Part shown: piece after piece, positions 43,701 to 51,671 of the stretch
How the letters are laid out: every line of letters starts with the position of its first letter
Numbering within the stretch: the first letter of the stretch is position 1
NCBI GenBank assembly: GCA_002256395.1
Contig: NKJG01000002.1
Span: 438,333-502,332 of the forward strand
Direction: 5' to 3'
Source of the DNA: Bacteroidetes bacterium B1(2017)
GTDB lineage: Bacteria; Bacteroidota; Bacteroidia; UKL13-3
Length of the DNA: 64,000 nt
The notes under the pieces: generated by a model
Seen by the model: only the letters and a program-made list of their open reading frames with translations
Database searches by the model: none
What the model was told of the DNA's origin: nothing
Made by a program: the position numbers and the translations under genes

Positions 43701-44505
43701 TATTGGCGCTAAAGAGCTTTTGATTATAAATAAAAACGGGAAGCTTGTAACTTAAGAATAACCACCGAGCCAATTGCGTTAAAAATAAGAACAGAAAACT
43801 TGTTAAATAAAAGTACTTTTTTATTAGCCAAACACATATTAAATGAAAGAGCCAAGCAGCAACCCCTAAGGTTAAAAGCAATAAAAAACGTAACCAGTAG
43901 GGAGTAAGTTTAGGAAAACCAAATACTTGAATGGAACATAAATACTTTCCCTTTCTATCAAACAAATCGTGGAAACCATTTATTGGCGACGGACTAAACA
44001 AAGCCGATCCTAAAAAAAACAAATCTTGATTAATATGATTTTGGATGTATTGATTTTGAAAAAGGTAATTGGTTTTAAGCCTATAAAACAAAGCCATTTT
44101 ATAAGACCCCTTTTCCAAAAAAGAAACCATATAGGCCCCATTATTGGTATTCAAATAAACAAAACCGTCCTTTAAGGCAGGTAAATATTTTTTAGAATTT
44201 ATTGTATTGTCGGTCCAAAGTAACAAGGTATCATTCCTAAATAGATGCACAATAAAACTTTGTTTATTGGCAACATCTACAAAATCCATCCATTTTCTGC
44301 TAATGCGCGAGGTATCTGATAATAGCTGATAAATAAGGTCCTTACTTTCGGCTTCCTTATCATGCATTACGAGTTGAATTTTTTCGTAATTATCCTTTTC
44401 TTGTCGTTCGGTATTCTGTAAAATACCAATTTCAGTTGCAAGCAACAACACCAAAAACACCAAGCTTATGGTTAACCAAAGTAGATATTTTAGGTGTTTT
44501 GGCAA
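40789..44505 (-). CDS. Giant NtrY-like sensor histidine kinase
   Basis: A 1238-residue membrane kinase. An N-terminal helix (LWLTISLVFLVLLLATEI), a first extracytoplasmic domain, about seven to eight helices (residues 205-470), a second periplasmic domain, another helix pair around a third sensor domain, then HAMP (near 985-1030, SYPLVLIQQQMARTTFGQKN), HisKA with phospho-acceptor His in IAHEIKNPLTPMKL, and HATPase_c (LTNLIKNACQAIPEE, NGSGIPEDQ, GMGLGLPIVKSMIESGGGT). The architecture resembles NtrY. The only possible start is TTG at 44505. No response regulator is adjacent. Confidence 0.85.
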   Translation of the reverse strand: MPKHLKYLLWLTISLVFLVLLLATEIGILQNTERQEKDNYEKIQLVMHDKEAESKDLIYQLLSDTSRISRKWMDFVDVANKQSFIVHLFRNDTLLLWTDNTINSKKYLPALKDGFVYLNTNNGAYMVSFLEKGSYKMALFYRLKTNYLFQNQYIQNHINQDLFFLGSALFSPSPINGFHDLFDRKGKYLCSIQVFGFPKLTPYWLRFLLLLTLGVAAWLFHLICVWLIKKYFYLTSFLFLFLTQLARWLFLSYKLPVFIYNQKLFSANIYASSIYNPSLGDFLVAVAILLWFLVLIKDSHATYSKKKAASFIHLGFTAWLTMVLADGAIDSIKSLVFDSQISFDIKNIYAINAYTFLGLLLAFMLLLVTWQMVQRLYKNLQKPELNFYEKFFVVGLIFYFFHPYIVIYLFERKALYSYASSLIIFVFLAYRHWVIQKLNRFQQYFVLVVLLSIFTSITIYYYSNIEEEEGRFLYAAKLVSQNDVNAEYFLEDVEKKVAGSKIIKTYYVNPIALKSQLVKKLRQLYFSGYLGKYDISVYDFESNFNHHQVRNIFTYPQVDYIYKKLGSTTINKNFRFLKNNAYLKGYLGKFIVKDKGKVLGYFFIHLQPKLLQDENRFDELLIDGFRNNYNKHRNYSYAIYRDMRLLSQSGDYAYRTTFTWDNFEGKSRSFVDNGYSHLLFKENDNLFVVVSRKAASWYEPFGLFSLSFTFFTLLLIAFILLYLLFNNRYIKQSKLNSNKVWLWVQKHINNFLIVKDADLSLIRTRIQLGIVLIVFITLGATAYFTINFISNQNSLKQNDKLVKKIRNVASAIENESQDINFNSNQSDVEASINQIADFYNTDITFFNAQGELLSSTIKKVYDDGIIAPLMNAKAFYHLNNLRESQYVQNEEIATFEYSGAYVPVFGKNRVLLGYVQLPNFYESSDLNSEISSIIVGFINLYALMFLVIGAIAWVVSRNISYPLVLIQQQMARTTFGQKNESISWTRKDEIGELVKQYNLMIDQLEDSAAKLAKSEREGAWRDIARQIAHEIKNPLTPMKLSVQHLERAWKDQSPKLPETFAKVTKTLITQIDTLSDLATEFSSFAKMPAPRYETIFVNDLLEQIIHLQEQTFDGELLVECAPDTTIWFDAGYLNRTLTNLIKNACQAIPEERIGKIDVSVKTYDTFMQIEVKDNGSGIPEDQTEKVFMPYFSTKVIGMGLGLPIVKSMIESGGGTIWFESKFGEGTTFSIRLPLSQAE

Positions 44506-44554
44506 TCTAATTCTATGGGTTAATAATTTGGTTCGAACCTAAATAGGTACTTAT

Positions 44555-45523
44555 TTAATACCATGCCTTCTTTTCTAAATACGTATTCACATAGTCATGT
44601 ATTCCATCTTCCAATGTGGTAAACTCTTTGGTATATCCTATGTTATGAAGCTTTTCCATATTGGCTTCTGTAAAATATTGATACGATTCTCTTATATCTT
44701 CTGGAATTGGAACATACTCTATGTTTTCAGGAAGATTTAAGGCTTTAAAAATACCTTTTGCTAAAGCATTCCATGTTCTTGCCTTCCCTGTACCAAGATT
44801 ATACAAGCCGCTATTTTTCCTGTGATGCATTAAAAATAGACATACATCACATAAATCTTTTACGTAAATAAAATCGCGCATTTGCTCACCATGAGCATAT
44901 TCAGGCTTATGACTTTGAAATAATTTAACCTTACCCGTTTCTTTAATTTGATGATAGGCATGAAAAATTACACTCGCCATGCGTTCTTTGTGAAATTCAT
45001 TAGGCCCGTAAACATTAAAGAATTTAAGTCCAGCCCAAAAATAAGGTTGTCTTTCTTGCTTTAAGATCCATTTATCAAAGTCGTTTTTCGACCTGCCATA
45101 AGGGTTCATTGGCTTCAATTTATCTAAACCTTGTTCATTATCGTCATAGCCGTTTTCTCCTTCACCATACGTAGCAGCGCTAGATGCATAAACAAATCCA
45201 ATTCCTTCGGAAACGCAATAATTGAATAAATCTTGGGTAAAATTTAGGTTCAGAACTTTAAAAACAGTTTCGTCTTTTTCAGTTGTATCCGTCCTAGCAC
45301 CAATATGAAAAACAAATTGAACTTCATGGGCATTTTCTTTCATCCAATCAAAAAACTGAGATCTTTCAACCTTTTGAGAATATTTTTTGCCAACTAAATT
45401 ATGCTCTCTTCCAGGCACATGCCCAAAATCATCCACTAAAATTAAATCATTAAAATTATCCGCATTTAATCGGGCAACTAGGCAACTGCCAATAAAACCC
45501 TCTGCTCCCGTTACTACTATCAT
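44555..45523 (-). CDS. hldD: ADP-glyceromanno-heptose 6-epimerase
   Basis: A 322-residue extended short-chain dehydrogenase. NADP-binding GAEGFIGS (residues 6-13), active-site YGRSK (the YxxxK pair near residue 145), SSAATYGEG and FNVYGPNEFHKERMASV, the last being specific to HldD/RfaD. It converts ADP-D-glycero-manno-heptose to the L-glycero form for the LPS inner core. The gene stands alone; its stop is 50 nt upstream of the next ORF's end region and no partner heptose gene is nearby. Confidence 0.93.
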   Translation of the reverse strand: MIVVTGAEGFIGSCLVARLNADNFNDLILVDDFGHVPGREHNLVGKKYSQKVERSQFFDWMKENAHEVQFVFHIGARTDTTEKDETVFKVLNLNFTQDLFNYCVSEGIGFVYASSAATYGEGENGYDDNEQGLDKLKPMNPYGRSKNDFDKWILKQERQPYFWAGLKFFNVYGPNEFHKERMASVIFHAYHQIKETGKVKLFQSHKPEYAHGEQMRDFIYVKDLCDVCLFLMHHRKNSGLYNLGTGKARTWNALAKGIFKALNLPENIEYVPIPEDIRESYQYFTEANMEKLHNIGYTKEFTTLEDGIHDYVNTYLEKKAWY

Positions 45524-45631
45524 ATTTACTCAATAAACAACGAAAGTAAGAAGTTTTTATGTGCAGAACAATAGGAAAGCACGTCAAATAAAGGGAGAGC
45601 TAAAATTGAGAGGCAAATTAGGAACCTTTAC

Positions 45632-46057
45632 CTATTCACCAAAGTACTCTACAAAGTTATTTTCGGTTTCAATAAGTTTAATGCTGTGCAACTTACCATT
45701 CTCAATCTGAGGAGCCATTATATCCCAAACAGCCACAACAATATTTTCAATAGAAGGCATCATTCCTTTTAAGAAATCTACATCTTCATTTAAATTTTTA
45801 TGGTCAAGTTTTTCTGTTACCGAGTCCTTTATAATCTTTTTCAACTTCTTAAGGTCCATTACCATCCCTGTTTCAGGATTAGCAATACCCTTTATGGTAA
45901 CAAACAATTCAAAATTATGACCATGGTAATACTTGTTGGAGCATTTACCAAAAAAGGCCTCATTCTCTGCCTCTGTCCAATTTACATTGTATAATTTATG
46001 AGCTGCATTAAAGCGCTCTCTTCTGGTTATGTATACTATTTTCTGTTTCTCAGCCAT
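45632..46057 (-). CDS. queD: 6-carboxy-tetrahydropterin synthase (QueD/PTPS family)
   Basis: A 141-residue PTPS-fold enzyme that makes 6-carboxy-tetrahydropterin for queuosine synthesis. Zn-binding histidines are in FNAAHKLY (residues 14-21) and YYHGHNFEL; the catalytic Cys is in FGKCSNKYYHGH; the LDHKNLNEDV motif and the final LIETENNFVEY with the pterin-anchoring Glu are present. No preQ1-type riboswitch is evident upstream and no other que gene is adjacent. Confidence 0.9.
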   Translation of the reverse strand: MAEKQKIVYITRRERFNAAHKLYNVNWTEAENEAFFGKCSNKYYHGHNFELFVTIKGIANPETGMVMDLKKLKKIIKDSVTEKLDHKNLNEDVDFLKGMMPSIENIVVAVWDIMAPQIENGKLHSIKLIETENNFVEYFGE

Positions 46058-46134
46058 GTAGCTATATAAAAATCGCCCGCAAATATAGGTATTATTGCCT
46101 TTTTACAAGAAATTGTTTTAGGCCCTCCTAAATT

Positions 46135-47052
46135 TTAATACTCATTAGATGAATTAACGTGCAAATTAGGAGCATAACAAACCTCCTCAATTTGAGGTAG
46201 TCTGTCAATTATATGCAATGATTTTAAATCGTTTAAAATAGAAACCATTTGTATTTCATCTATCTCCTCGCTGTAGGCATATTCCAATTCACTAAACCAT
46301 TGTTTGGCATCGGCCAATTTTAATTGATAGCGCCATGCCACCATTTGGGTAGCCTCCAACTCCTTAAATTTAAGTTCATAACAACTTTTATTCATAACCT
46401 CTATAACCTTGCCTAATAGCTGAGAATTTTCTTCAATAAAAGAATCTGTTGCTACAACTGCAAAGCAAGGCCATGGTGTTTTACATTCTCCTAAAAACCT
46501 AAATTCACCTGCATCAACCAATGGTTTGGTCATATATTTCTCCCACATAAAAACCTGGGCATCATTATTTGCCAGAGCCTTACGAGCGCCTTCCATATTG
46601 CCAACTAACACAAAATCTTTTTCTTCATCAATGGTTTGACCCAAATTTCTAGCGTTTACAAAAGCCATTAAATGAGATCCAGAACGGTACCTACTTATAG
46701 CATATTTCTTTGATGCAATTTCATCTAAGGATTTTATACCACTATTTACTCCTGTATAAATACCCCATCGCAAGGGAGAATTAACATAAAATTGAATTAT
46801 TTTACTTGGATTACCAGCCATAATATCCGCTACTATTCCTTCGGTTAAGGTAATGGCAATATCCAATTCATTTTCTCGCAAAGCTTTACACATAGCTCCT
46901 GTGCCACCAGGTACATCTTGCCAATTTATTTCAATACCCTCTTGTGAAAACAATCCATTTTCATTGGCCAAATGCCAAGCTAAATTAAAGTGCTCTGGCA
47001 CACCACCCACTCGCACAACTTTTTTCATGCTTTTTTGATCCAATAAATCCAT
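46135..47052 (-). CDS. Orphan periplasmic-binding-protein-like protein (NMT1/SsuA type) without signal peptide
   Basis: A 305-residue type 2 binding-protein fold: VRVGGVPEHFNLAWHLANEN (residues 14-33), NWQDVPGGTGAMCKALREN, LDIAITLTEGIVADIMAG, YAISRYRSGSHLMAFV. It resembles thiamine-precursor or alkanesulfonate binding proteins. There is no signal peptide or lipobox and no ABC permease or ATPase nearby, so it may be a cytoplasmic sensor or enzyme-like derivative. It precedes queD by 77 nt on the same strand. Confidence 0.75.
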   Translation of the reverse strand: MDLLDQKSMKKVVRVGGVPEHFNLAWHLANENGLFSQEGIEINWQDVPGGTGAMCKALRENELDIAITLTEGIVADIMAGNPSKIIQFYVNSPLRWGIYTGVNSGIKSLDEIASKKYAISRYRSGSHLMAFVNARNLGQTIDEEKDFVLVGNMEGARKALANNDAQVFMWEKYMTKPLVDAGEFRFLGECKTPWPCFAVVATDSFIEENSQLLGKVIEVMNKSCYELKFKELEATQMVAWRYQLKLADAKQWFSELEYAYSEEIDEIQMVSILNDLKSLHIIDRLPQIEEVCYAPNLHVNSSNEY

Positions 47053-47112
47053 GCTAATTATTAATTACTATCATTACAACAATCAAAACTTTATTTTGAT
47101 TTTCTACTTCAC

Positions 47113-48099
47113 TTATTCTTCTTGTTTAGGCAATGCCTCTAGGTAAACTATTTTATTTTCATTCGTCCTTCGAGCACTATTCCTGCGCTCTTGATCAAGA
47201 GCCATATCTAAGGCCACATTTAAATCGTAACCCATCAACAGAATAAAGGTGTTAATGTAAATCAACATCATTATTACTATCAAAACCCCAATAGAACCAT
47301 ATACCTTATTATAACTATTAAAATGGTTTACATATTGTGAAAACCCATAGGTTGTAACTAAAATTACAAGGGTAGCAAATACGGCACCTGTGCTAAAAAA
47401 ATTCCATTTACGTTGTTTAGCAGGAGCATAATAATAAATAGCTCCAACAATAAACATCACAATTAAGCCCACTACCAATATATTAAAGCCTGATATAAGT
47501 GTAGGTATGGTTGAGCTAGGGAAGTATTTTACTTTCTCCAAATACGAAATTAAAATGGTTCCAGTAGTTACCATCAAAACCGAAAATAAAATCAAAATGG
47601 TAATAAAAAAAGATAATCCGATGGCTACCAAACGCTGTTTCCAAAAAGGACGAGTTTCTTTGAAATGGCTGTATTTATTTAATAAAGTCATTAAATTATG
47701 AAACCCATTGGTTGAAAAATAAATGGCGGAGAAAAAACCTATCGATAATAAACCACCTCTTTGATTTTTCAAAATATCTAACAAGGTTTCTTTAATGGTT
47801 TCATAAACATTGGCTGGAATAGCTTCTGCAACAAAAAACAAAATCTCGTCGGGAGTATATTTTAAAGGTAAATAGGCAATTAGCGTAAAGAAAAAGATTA
47901 CAGTAGGAAACAGTGCTAAAAAAAATGTAAAGGCTAAGGCGGATGCTCTTAGGTTTAATTCACTTTTACCAATATTTCGAACAAAAAATTCCAAGACAGC
48001 ATACAATGAAACTTCCTTGTTTCCAGGCATACTTATGGCTGCTGTTTTTTTATACAGCCACTTAAATGGACGTGTTAAAAATATTCGTTGGCTTTTCAT
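47113..48099 (-). CDS. YihY/BrkB-family membrane protein
   Basis: A 328-residue protein with six transmembrane helices. The family signature is visible: LNLRASALAFTFFLALFPTV (residues 56-75), FNSYNKVYGSIGVLIVIMML near residue 275, then INTFILLMGYDLNVALDMAL. These proteins were once called ribonuclease BN, which is now known to be wrong; function is uncertain, perhaps transport. It lies 17 nt after the thioesterase gene and is likely part of the lhgO-thioesterase-yihY run. Confidence 0.88.
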   Translation of the reverse strand: MKSQRIFLTRPFKWLYKKTAAISMPGNKEVSLYAVLEFFVRNIGKSELNLRASALAFTFFLALFPTVIFFFTLIAYLPLKYTPDEILFFVAEAIPANVYETIKETLLDILKNQRGGLLSIGFFSAIYFSTNGFHNLMTLLNKYSHFKETRPFWKQRLVAIGLSFFITILILFSVLMVTTGTILISYLEKVKYFPSSTIPTLISGFNILVVGLIVMFIVGAIYYYAPAKQRKWNFFSTGAVFATLVILVTTYGFSQYVNHFNSYNKVYGSIGVLIVIMMLIYINTFILLMGYDLNVALDMALDQERRNSARRTNENKIVYLEALPKQEE

Positions 48100-48116
48100 T
48101 TATCTAGCAAACTTAA

Positions 48117-48527
48117 TTACTCGGTAAAATAGGGTTTTAATTTTTCAATTAAAATAGCTGGACTACCACATGGTCTTTGTGTTTTCATATCAATGCAAAC
48201 CAAAGTGGTTTCACCTCTGTTTAATAACACTCCAGCTTCATTAAAAACCTCATAATAAAAATGAATTCGTACACCTGGCATTTCTTTAATAAATGTCTTA
48301 ATGGTTAATAAATCATCATATTTAGCGGGCTTTACATAATTACAACTTAAACTTAAAACAGGCATCATTATACCTGTATCCTCAAAAAGCTTATAACTTA
48401 AATCAACATCCCTCAACGCCTCTACCCTTGCTACCTCGTAATAGGTTGCATAATTTCCATAATACACGTAACCCATTTGATCGGTTTCGGCATATCTAAC
48501 TCTCAATTTAGTTTCAGAAACAAACAT
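48117..48527 (-). CDS. Acyl-CoA thioesterase (4HBT/YbgC type)
   Basis: A 136-residue hot-dog-fold protein. The catalytic segment is RYAETDQMGYVYYGNYATYY (residues 10-29, with the Asp in ETDQMG), typical of 4-hydroxybenzoyl-CoA thioesterase/YbgC proteins, followed by GIMMPVLSLSCNYVKPAKYD. It hydrolyses acyl-CoA thioesters; YbgC types work near the Tol-Pal system in Proteobacteria, but here the neighbour is lhgO, whose stop codon is 3 nt upstream of this ATG. Confidence 0.88.
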   Translation of the reverse strand: MFVSETKLRVRYAETDQMGYVYYGNYATYYEVARVEALRDVDLSYKLFEDTGIMMPVLSLSCNYVKPAKYDDLLTIKTFIKEMPGVRIHFYYEVFNEAGVLLNRGETTLVCIDMKTQRPCGSPAILIEKLKPYFTE

Positions 48528-48530
48528 ATT

Positions 48531-49721
48531 TTATTTTAAAGCCATAGCGGCAATGGTAGAACCAATACTCAAACTAGAAGTGGCAGCAGGCGAAGGTGCA
48601 TTTAAAATATGAATGGCATGTTGCTCCTCAATAATTTTAAAATCATCTATCAAACCGCCAAATTTATCACATGCTTGCGCTCTAACTCCCGCTTCGGCAG
48701 GAATTAAATCGTCTTCTTGAACCTCTGGAATTAACTTTTGCAAAGCCTTTGTAAAGGCAGCCTTTGAAAAAGAACGATGAAACTCTCCCAAACCAGTTTT
48801 CCAATATTTACCCATAACCTTTCTAAAACCAGGCCATGCCAATGATTCAAACATTTCAACTAAGTCTACATCCGACATTTGATATCCTTCGCGTTTAAAA
48901 GCAAAAACCGCATTTGGCCCTGCTTCCACCCCTCCGTCAATCATCCGGGTAAAGTGAACACCTAAAAATGGAAAGTTAGGGTCAGGAACAGGATATATTA
49001 AATTCTTCACTAATGACCGTTTTTCAGGCTTCAGCATATAATACTCACCCCTAAACGGAATAATCCGTGTATCGATGTTCTTTTGGGTTAAAGCAGCAAC
49101 TTTATCACAATACAACCCTGCGCAATTAATATATAAATCGGCAGTAAAGGTTTTTTGAGCCGTTACAATAGTTGCAAATGCGTCACTTAACTGAATTTTT
49201 TCAACTTTATGTCCGGTAAAAATATCAGCCCCCATTTCAATGGCTAACTCAGCTAATTTCTCACAAACAACCGTATAATCTATTATTCCTGTATACGGAA
49301 CTTTCATTCCTTCTAAAACACGCAAATGTGGTTCTATCTCAAGTGCTTCCTCTTGAGATATTCGTTTTATTTGAGTTAACCCATTTTCTATACCACGTTG
49401 GTATAATTTATCTAATTCAACTATTTCCTCTTTAGATGAAGCTACTACTAGTTTACCACAAAGTTCATAAGGAATGCCATATGTATCACAAAACTCAAGC
49501 AACATTTTATATCCTAAAATGCAATTTTTGGCTTTTAAACTCCCCGGTTTATAGTATAAACCGCTATGAATTACACCGCTGTTATGCCCAGTTTGATGAG
49601 CCGCTACCGATGATTCTTTTTCAATGATAGCCAACTTAATGCCTGGCCTTTGTTTTAACATTTGGTAAGCGGTTGCTAATCCAACAATTCCGCCACCAAT
49701 AATAATGTATTGGTATTTCAT
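48531..49721 (-). CDS. lhgO: L-2-hydroxyglutarate oxidase
   Basis: A 396-residue FAD-dependent oxidase of the DAO family. The Rossmann dinucleotide motif is IIGGGIVGLATAYQM (residues 6-20), followed by SSVAAHQTGHNSGVIHSGLY (the FAD/substrate loop), IIPFRGEYYMLKP and PAEAGVRAQACDKFGGLIDD near the C-terminus. It oxidises L-2-hydroxyglutarate to 2-oxoglutarate, a metabolite-repair reaction. It starts a run with the thioesterase and YihY genes. Confidence 0.92.
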   Translation of the reverse strand: MKYQYIIIGGGIVGLATAYQMLKQRPGIKLAIIEKESSVAAHQTGHNSGVIHSGLYYKPGSLKAKNCILGYKMLLEFCDTYGIPYELCGKLVVASSKEEIVELDKLYQRGIENGLTQIKRISQEEALEIEPHLRVLEGMKVPYTGIIDYTVVCEKLAELAIEMGADIFTGHKVEKIQLSDAFATIVTAQKTFTADLYINCAGLYCDKVAALTQKNIDTRIIPFRGEYYMLKPEKRSLVKNLIYPVPDPNFPFLGVHFTRMIDGGVEAGPNAVFAFKREGYQMSDVDLVEMFESLAWPGFRKVMGKYWKTGLGEFHRSFSKAAFTKALQKLIPEVQEDDLIPAEAGVRAQACDKFGGLIDDFKIIEEQHAIHILNAPSPAATSSLSIGSTIAAMALK

Positions 49722-49781
49722 GAAACTAATTTCGTGCTACGAAGATAATTTATTTATTGAGCCTTAGTCAAAAATTGAACA

Positions 49782-50906
49782 TCAAATTTTAGCTGGTTCC
49801 AAAGGAATTACTTTCCCAATCTTTTTTTGAATTACTTTAAAATGGGCCTCATCAGCCTCGGTAATAAAAGAAATGGCCTCCCCAAATGAATCAGCTCTTC
49901 CAGTTCTTCCAACTCTATGAATATAATCTTTAGGAGATCGAGGTAATTCATAATTTATTACCATGGGTAGTAATTGTATATCAATTCCTCTTGCCAATAA
50001 ATCGGTGGCCACAAGTACTTTTAAACTACCTTTTTTAAATTTATTTATGGCTTCTGTTCTGGCTCCTTGAGTTTTCTTTGAATGAATGGACATTGCATCA
50101 AATCCATTCTTTAAAAGTTTATCTGTTATATTGTCTACTTGATAAACCGTTGACGCAAAAACCAAAACTTGTTTATCTATATTCTCTTTTAATAATTTTC
50201 TCAATAATGGCCCTTTCATCTCATTTTTAAGGGAGAAGGCCGAATGAGTAATTAGCTCGATATTTTCAGTGGCATTTTCCTCTGCATTAAAAACTATAGG
50301 GTTATTTAATTTTAGTAAATCGGCATTTCCTGCCTGTTCATTTAAGGTCGCAGAAAACAAAATGTTTTGCCTTTTGGTAGGCAATTTTGAAAGGACCTTT
50401 TTAATTTCTTCTTCAAATCCTAGATTCAACATTTTATCTGCCTCATCCAACACTAAGGTTTCAACACTTGCTAATTGAACGGCATTACATTCTATCAATT
50501 CCAATAAACGACCAGGGGTGGCAATTAATATTTGAACACCCTGCATGGCTAGCATTTGCGGGTTTATTGAAACGCCACCATAAACAGCTAAAGTCTTAAC
50601 TGGTTTAGGTTCGAACCGACCTAATTGAGTAAATACTCCTTGAACTTGAACTGCTAACTCACGAGTAGGAACTAATACCAAAGCAGCAATATGGCGGCTT
50701 TGAACCAATTTACCCTGACGCATTTGCAACAATGGCAAAACATAACTAGCGGTTTTTCCTGAACCAGTCTTTGCAATTCCTAGCACATCCTGCTTTGATA
50801 GAATGGCAGGAATAGTTTGCTTTTGAATGGGATAAGGCTCAAGAATATTTTCCTCCCTTAAAGCCTTTACCAATGTTGGCGACAAGCCTAACGATAAAAA
50901 ATCCAT
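49782..50906 (-). CDS. DEAD-box RNA helicase (RhlE-like)
   Basis: A 374-residue helicase core: Q motif LEPYPIQKQTIPAIL, Walker A AKTGSGKTASYVLP, PTRELAVQVQ, DEAD box LVLDEADKMLNLGFEEE, FSATL, then helicase_C with VATDLLARGIDIQLLPMVIN and HRVGRTGRADSFGEA. It unwinds structured RNA in ribosome assembly or decay. It lacks the basic C-terminal tail of full-length RhlE. I start at ATG 50906 (MDFLSLGLSPTLV); the frame further upstream runs into the pseudo-tRNA array. Confidence 0.9.
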   Translation of the reverse strand: MDFLSLGLSPTLVKALREENILEPYPIQKQTIPAILSKQDVLGIAKTGSGKTASYVLPLLQMRQGKLVQSRHIAALVLVPTRELAVQVQGVFTQLGRFEPKPVKTLAVYGGVSINPQMLAMQGVQILIATPGRLLELIECNAVQLASVETLVLDEADKMLNLGFEEEIKKVLSKLPTKRQNILFSATLNEQAGNADLLKLNNPIVFNAEENATENIELITHSAFSLKNEMKGPLLRKLLKENIDKQVLVFASTVYQVDNITDKLLKNGFDAMSIHSKKTQGARTEAINKFKKGSLKVLVATDLLARGIDIQLLPMVINYELPRSPKDYIHRVGRTGRADSFGEAISFITEADEAHFKVIQKKIGKVIPLEPAKI

Positions 50907-50955
50907 AAAATAAAATATCGGTAAAGGTAAGTAAGCAATTATGAATATTGGGCAT

Positions 50956-50989
50956 AAAAAAAGACCACCTAAATTAGGTAGTCTTTTTT
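50956..50989. terminator. Terminator hairpin, array copy A
   Basis: GACCACCTAA/TTAGGTAGTC stem (one C-A mismatch) with A-run before and T-run after, so it works in both directions. First of three copies with a 358-bp spacing. Confidence 0.75.
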
Positions 50990-50990
50990 G

Positions 50991-51082
50991 TGGAGGCACG
51001 ACTTGTTCCGATTGTTCGGAATGGATTCGAACCAAGGACCCTCCCGACTTAAGTCGGGATGCCCTGAACCAACTGAGCTATT
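50991..51082 (-). pseudogene. Degenerate tRNA-Val-like sequence, copy A
   Basis: On the minus strand it keeps a D arm (TAGCTCAGTTGGTTCA), an anticodon arm remodelled into the 18-nt palindrome TCCCGACTTAAGTCGGGA, the T arm (CTTGGTTCGAATCCAT) and the tRNA-Val 3' end GTGCCTCCA. The 5' acceptor strand is lost (no GGAGGCA), and an extra TTCCGA/TCGGAA hairpin of about 20 nt is inserted between the T arm and the 3' end. The palindrome also supplies the stop codon of the overlapping GIY-YIG gene. Confidence 0.8.
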
Positions 51083-51309
51083 TTCTTGCGAGATTTCCAT
51101 TTCTTTATCTCACGCTCTCGCTGCATTGCTTCTTGTTTAGTTGGGTATTCTTCCTTATAAACCAACTTCCAATCTCCAATGCCTCCTGTAAAGCCTTTAT
51201 GATTGCTATTATGTTTTTTAATACGCAACAGTATATCATCACCAGTAAATCCAATATAGTATTTATCGATGAATGTAGAATAAAGGATGTATAGTGTATA
51301 AAGTTCCAT
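51049..51309 (-). CDS. Small GIY-YIG nuclease, array copy A
   Basis: An 86-residue UPF0213/YhbQ-like single-domain nuclease. It has YTLYILYST (GIY half), DKYYIGFTGD (YIG half), the arginine in LLRIKKHN and the acidic EREIKKWKSRKK helix. The ATG at 51309 is 6 nt after the repeated terminator on this strand. The last nine residues (AQLVQGIPT) are translated from the D arm and anticodon loop of the downstream pseudo-tRNA, where the TAA stop lies. Such nucleases cut DNA; the tRNA linkage suggests a homing-type or tRNA-targeting element. Confidence 0.85.
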   Translation of the reverse strand: MELYTLYILYSTFIDKYYIGFTGDDILLRIKKHNSNHKGFTGGIGDWKLVYKEEYPTKQEAMQREREIKKWKSRKKIAQLVQGIPT

Positions 51310-51313
51310 TAAA

Positions 51314-51347
51314 TAAAAAAGACCACCTAAATTAGGTAGTCTTTTTT
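51314..51347. terminator. Terminator hairpin, array copy B
   Basis: Identical stem to copy A, 358 bp further on, with flanking A- and T-runs. Confidence 0.75.
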
Positions 51348-51348
51348 G

Positions 51349-51440
51349 TGGAGGCACGACTTGTTCCGATTGTTCGGAATGGATTCGAACCAAGGACCCT
51401 CCCGACTTAAGTCGGGATGCCCTGAACCAACTGAGCTATT
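51349..51440 (-). pseudogene. Degenerate tRNA-Val-like sequence, copy B
   Basis: Identical by eye to copy A: D arm, palindromic anticodon arm, T arm, inserted hairpin and tRNA-Val 3' end, without a matching 5' acceptor strand. It overlaps the 3' end of the second GIY-YIG gene. Confidence 0.8.
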
Positions 51441-51667
51441 TTCTTGCGAGATTTCCATTTCTTTATCTCACGCTCTCGCTGCATTGCTTCTTGTTTAGTT
51501 GGGTATTCTTCCTTATAAACCAACTTCCAATCTCCAATGCCTCCTGTAAAGCCTTTATGATTGCTATTATGTTTTTTAATACGCAACAGTATATCATCTC
51601 CAGTAAATCCAATATAGTATTTATCGACGATTGTTGAATAAAGTATGTATAAGGTATAAAGTTCCAT
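51407..51667 (-). CDS. Small GIY-YIG nuclease, array copy B
   Basis: 86 residues, nearly identical to copy A (IVD instead of FID near residue 14; otherwise the same by eye), with the same GIY/YIG, Arg and Glu motifs. Its ATG at 51667 follows the terminator of the intact tRNA-Val gene, so expression would need read-through or an internal promoter. The C-terminal AQLVQGIPT is again encoded by pseudo-tRNA sequence. Confidence 0.85.
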   Translation of the reverse strand: MELYTLYILYSTIVDKYYIGFTGDDILLRIKKHNSNHKGFTGGIGDWKLVYKEEYPTKQEAMQREREIKKWKSRKKIAQLVQGIPT

Positions 51668-51671
51668 TAAA

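Noticed and set aside
45524..46134. A preQ1 riboswitch near queD
   Set aside because: Neither the queD upstream gap nor its downstream region shows the short pseudoknot pattern; nothing beyond plain intergenic DNA.
50907..51035. N-terminal extension of the DEAD-box helicase (MVRIHSEQSEQVV...)
   Set aside because: This is translation of pseudo-tRNA and terminator sequence; the same string appears upstream of the GIY-YIG genes. The helicase family starts at MDFLSLGLSP.
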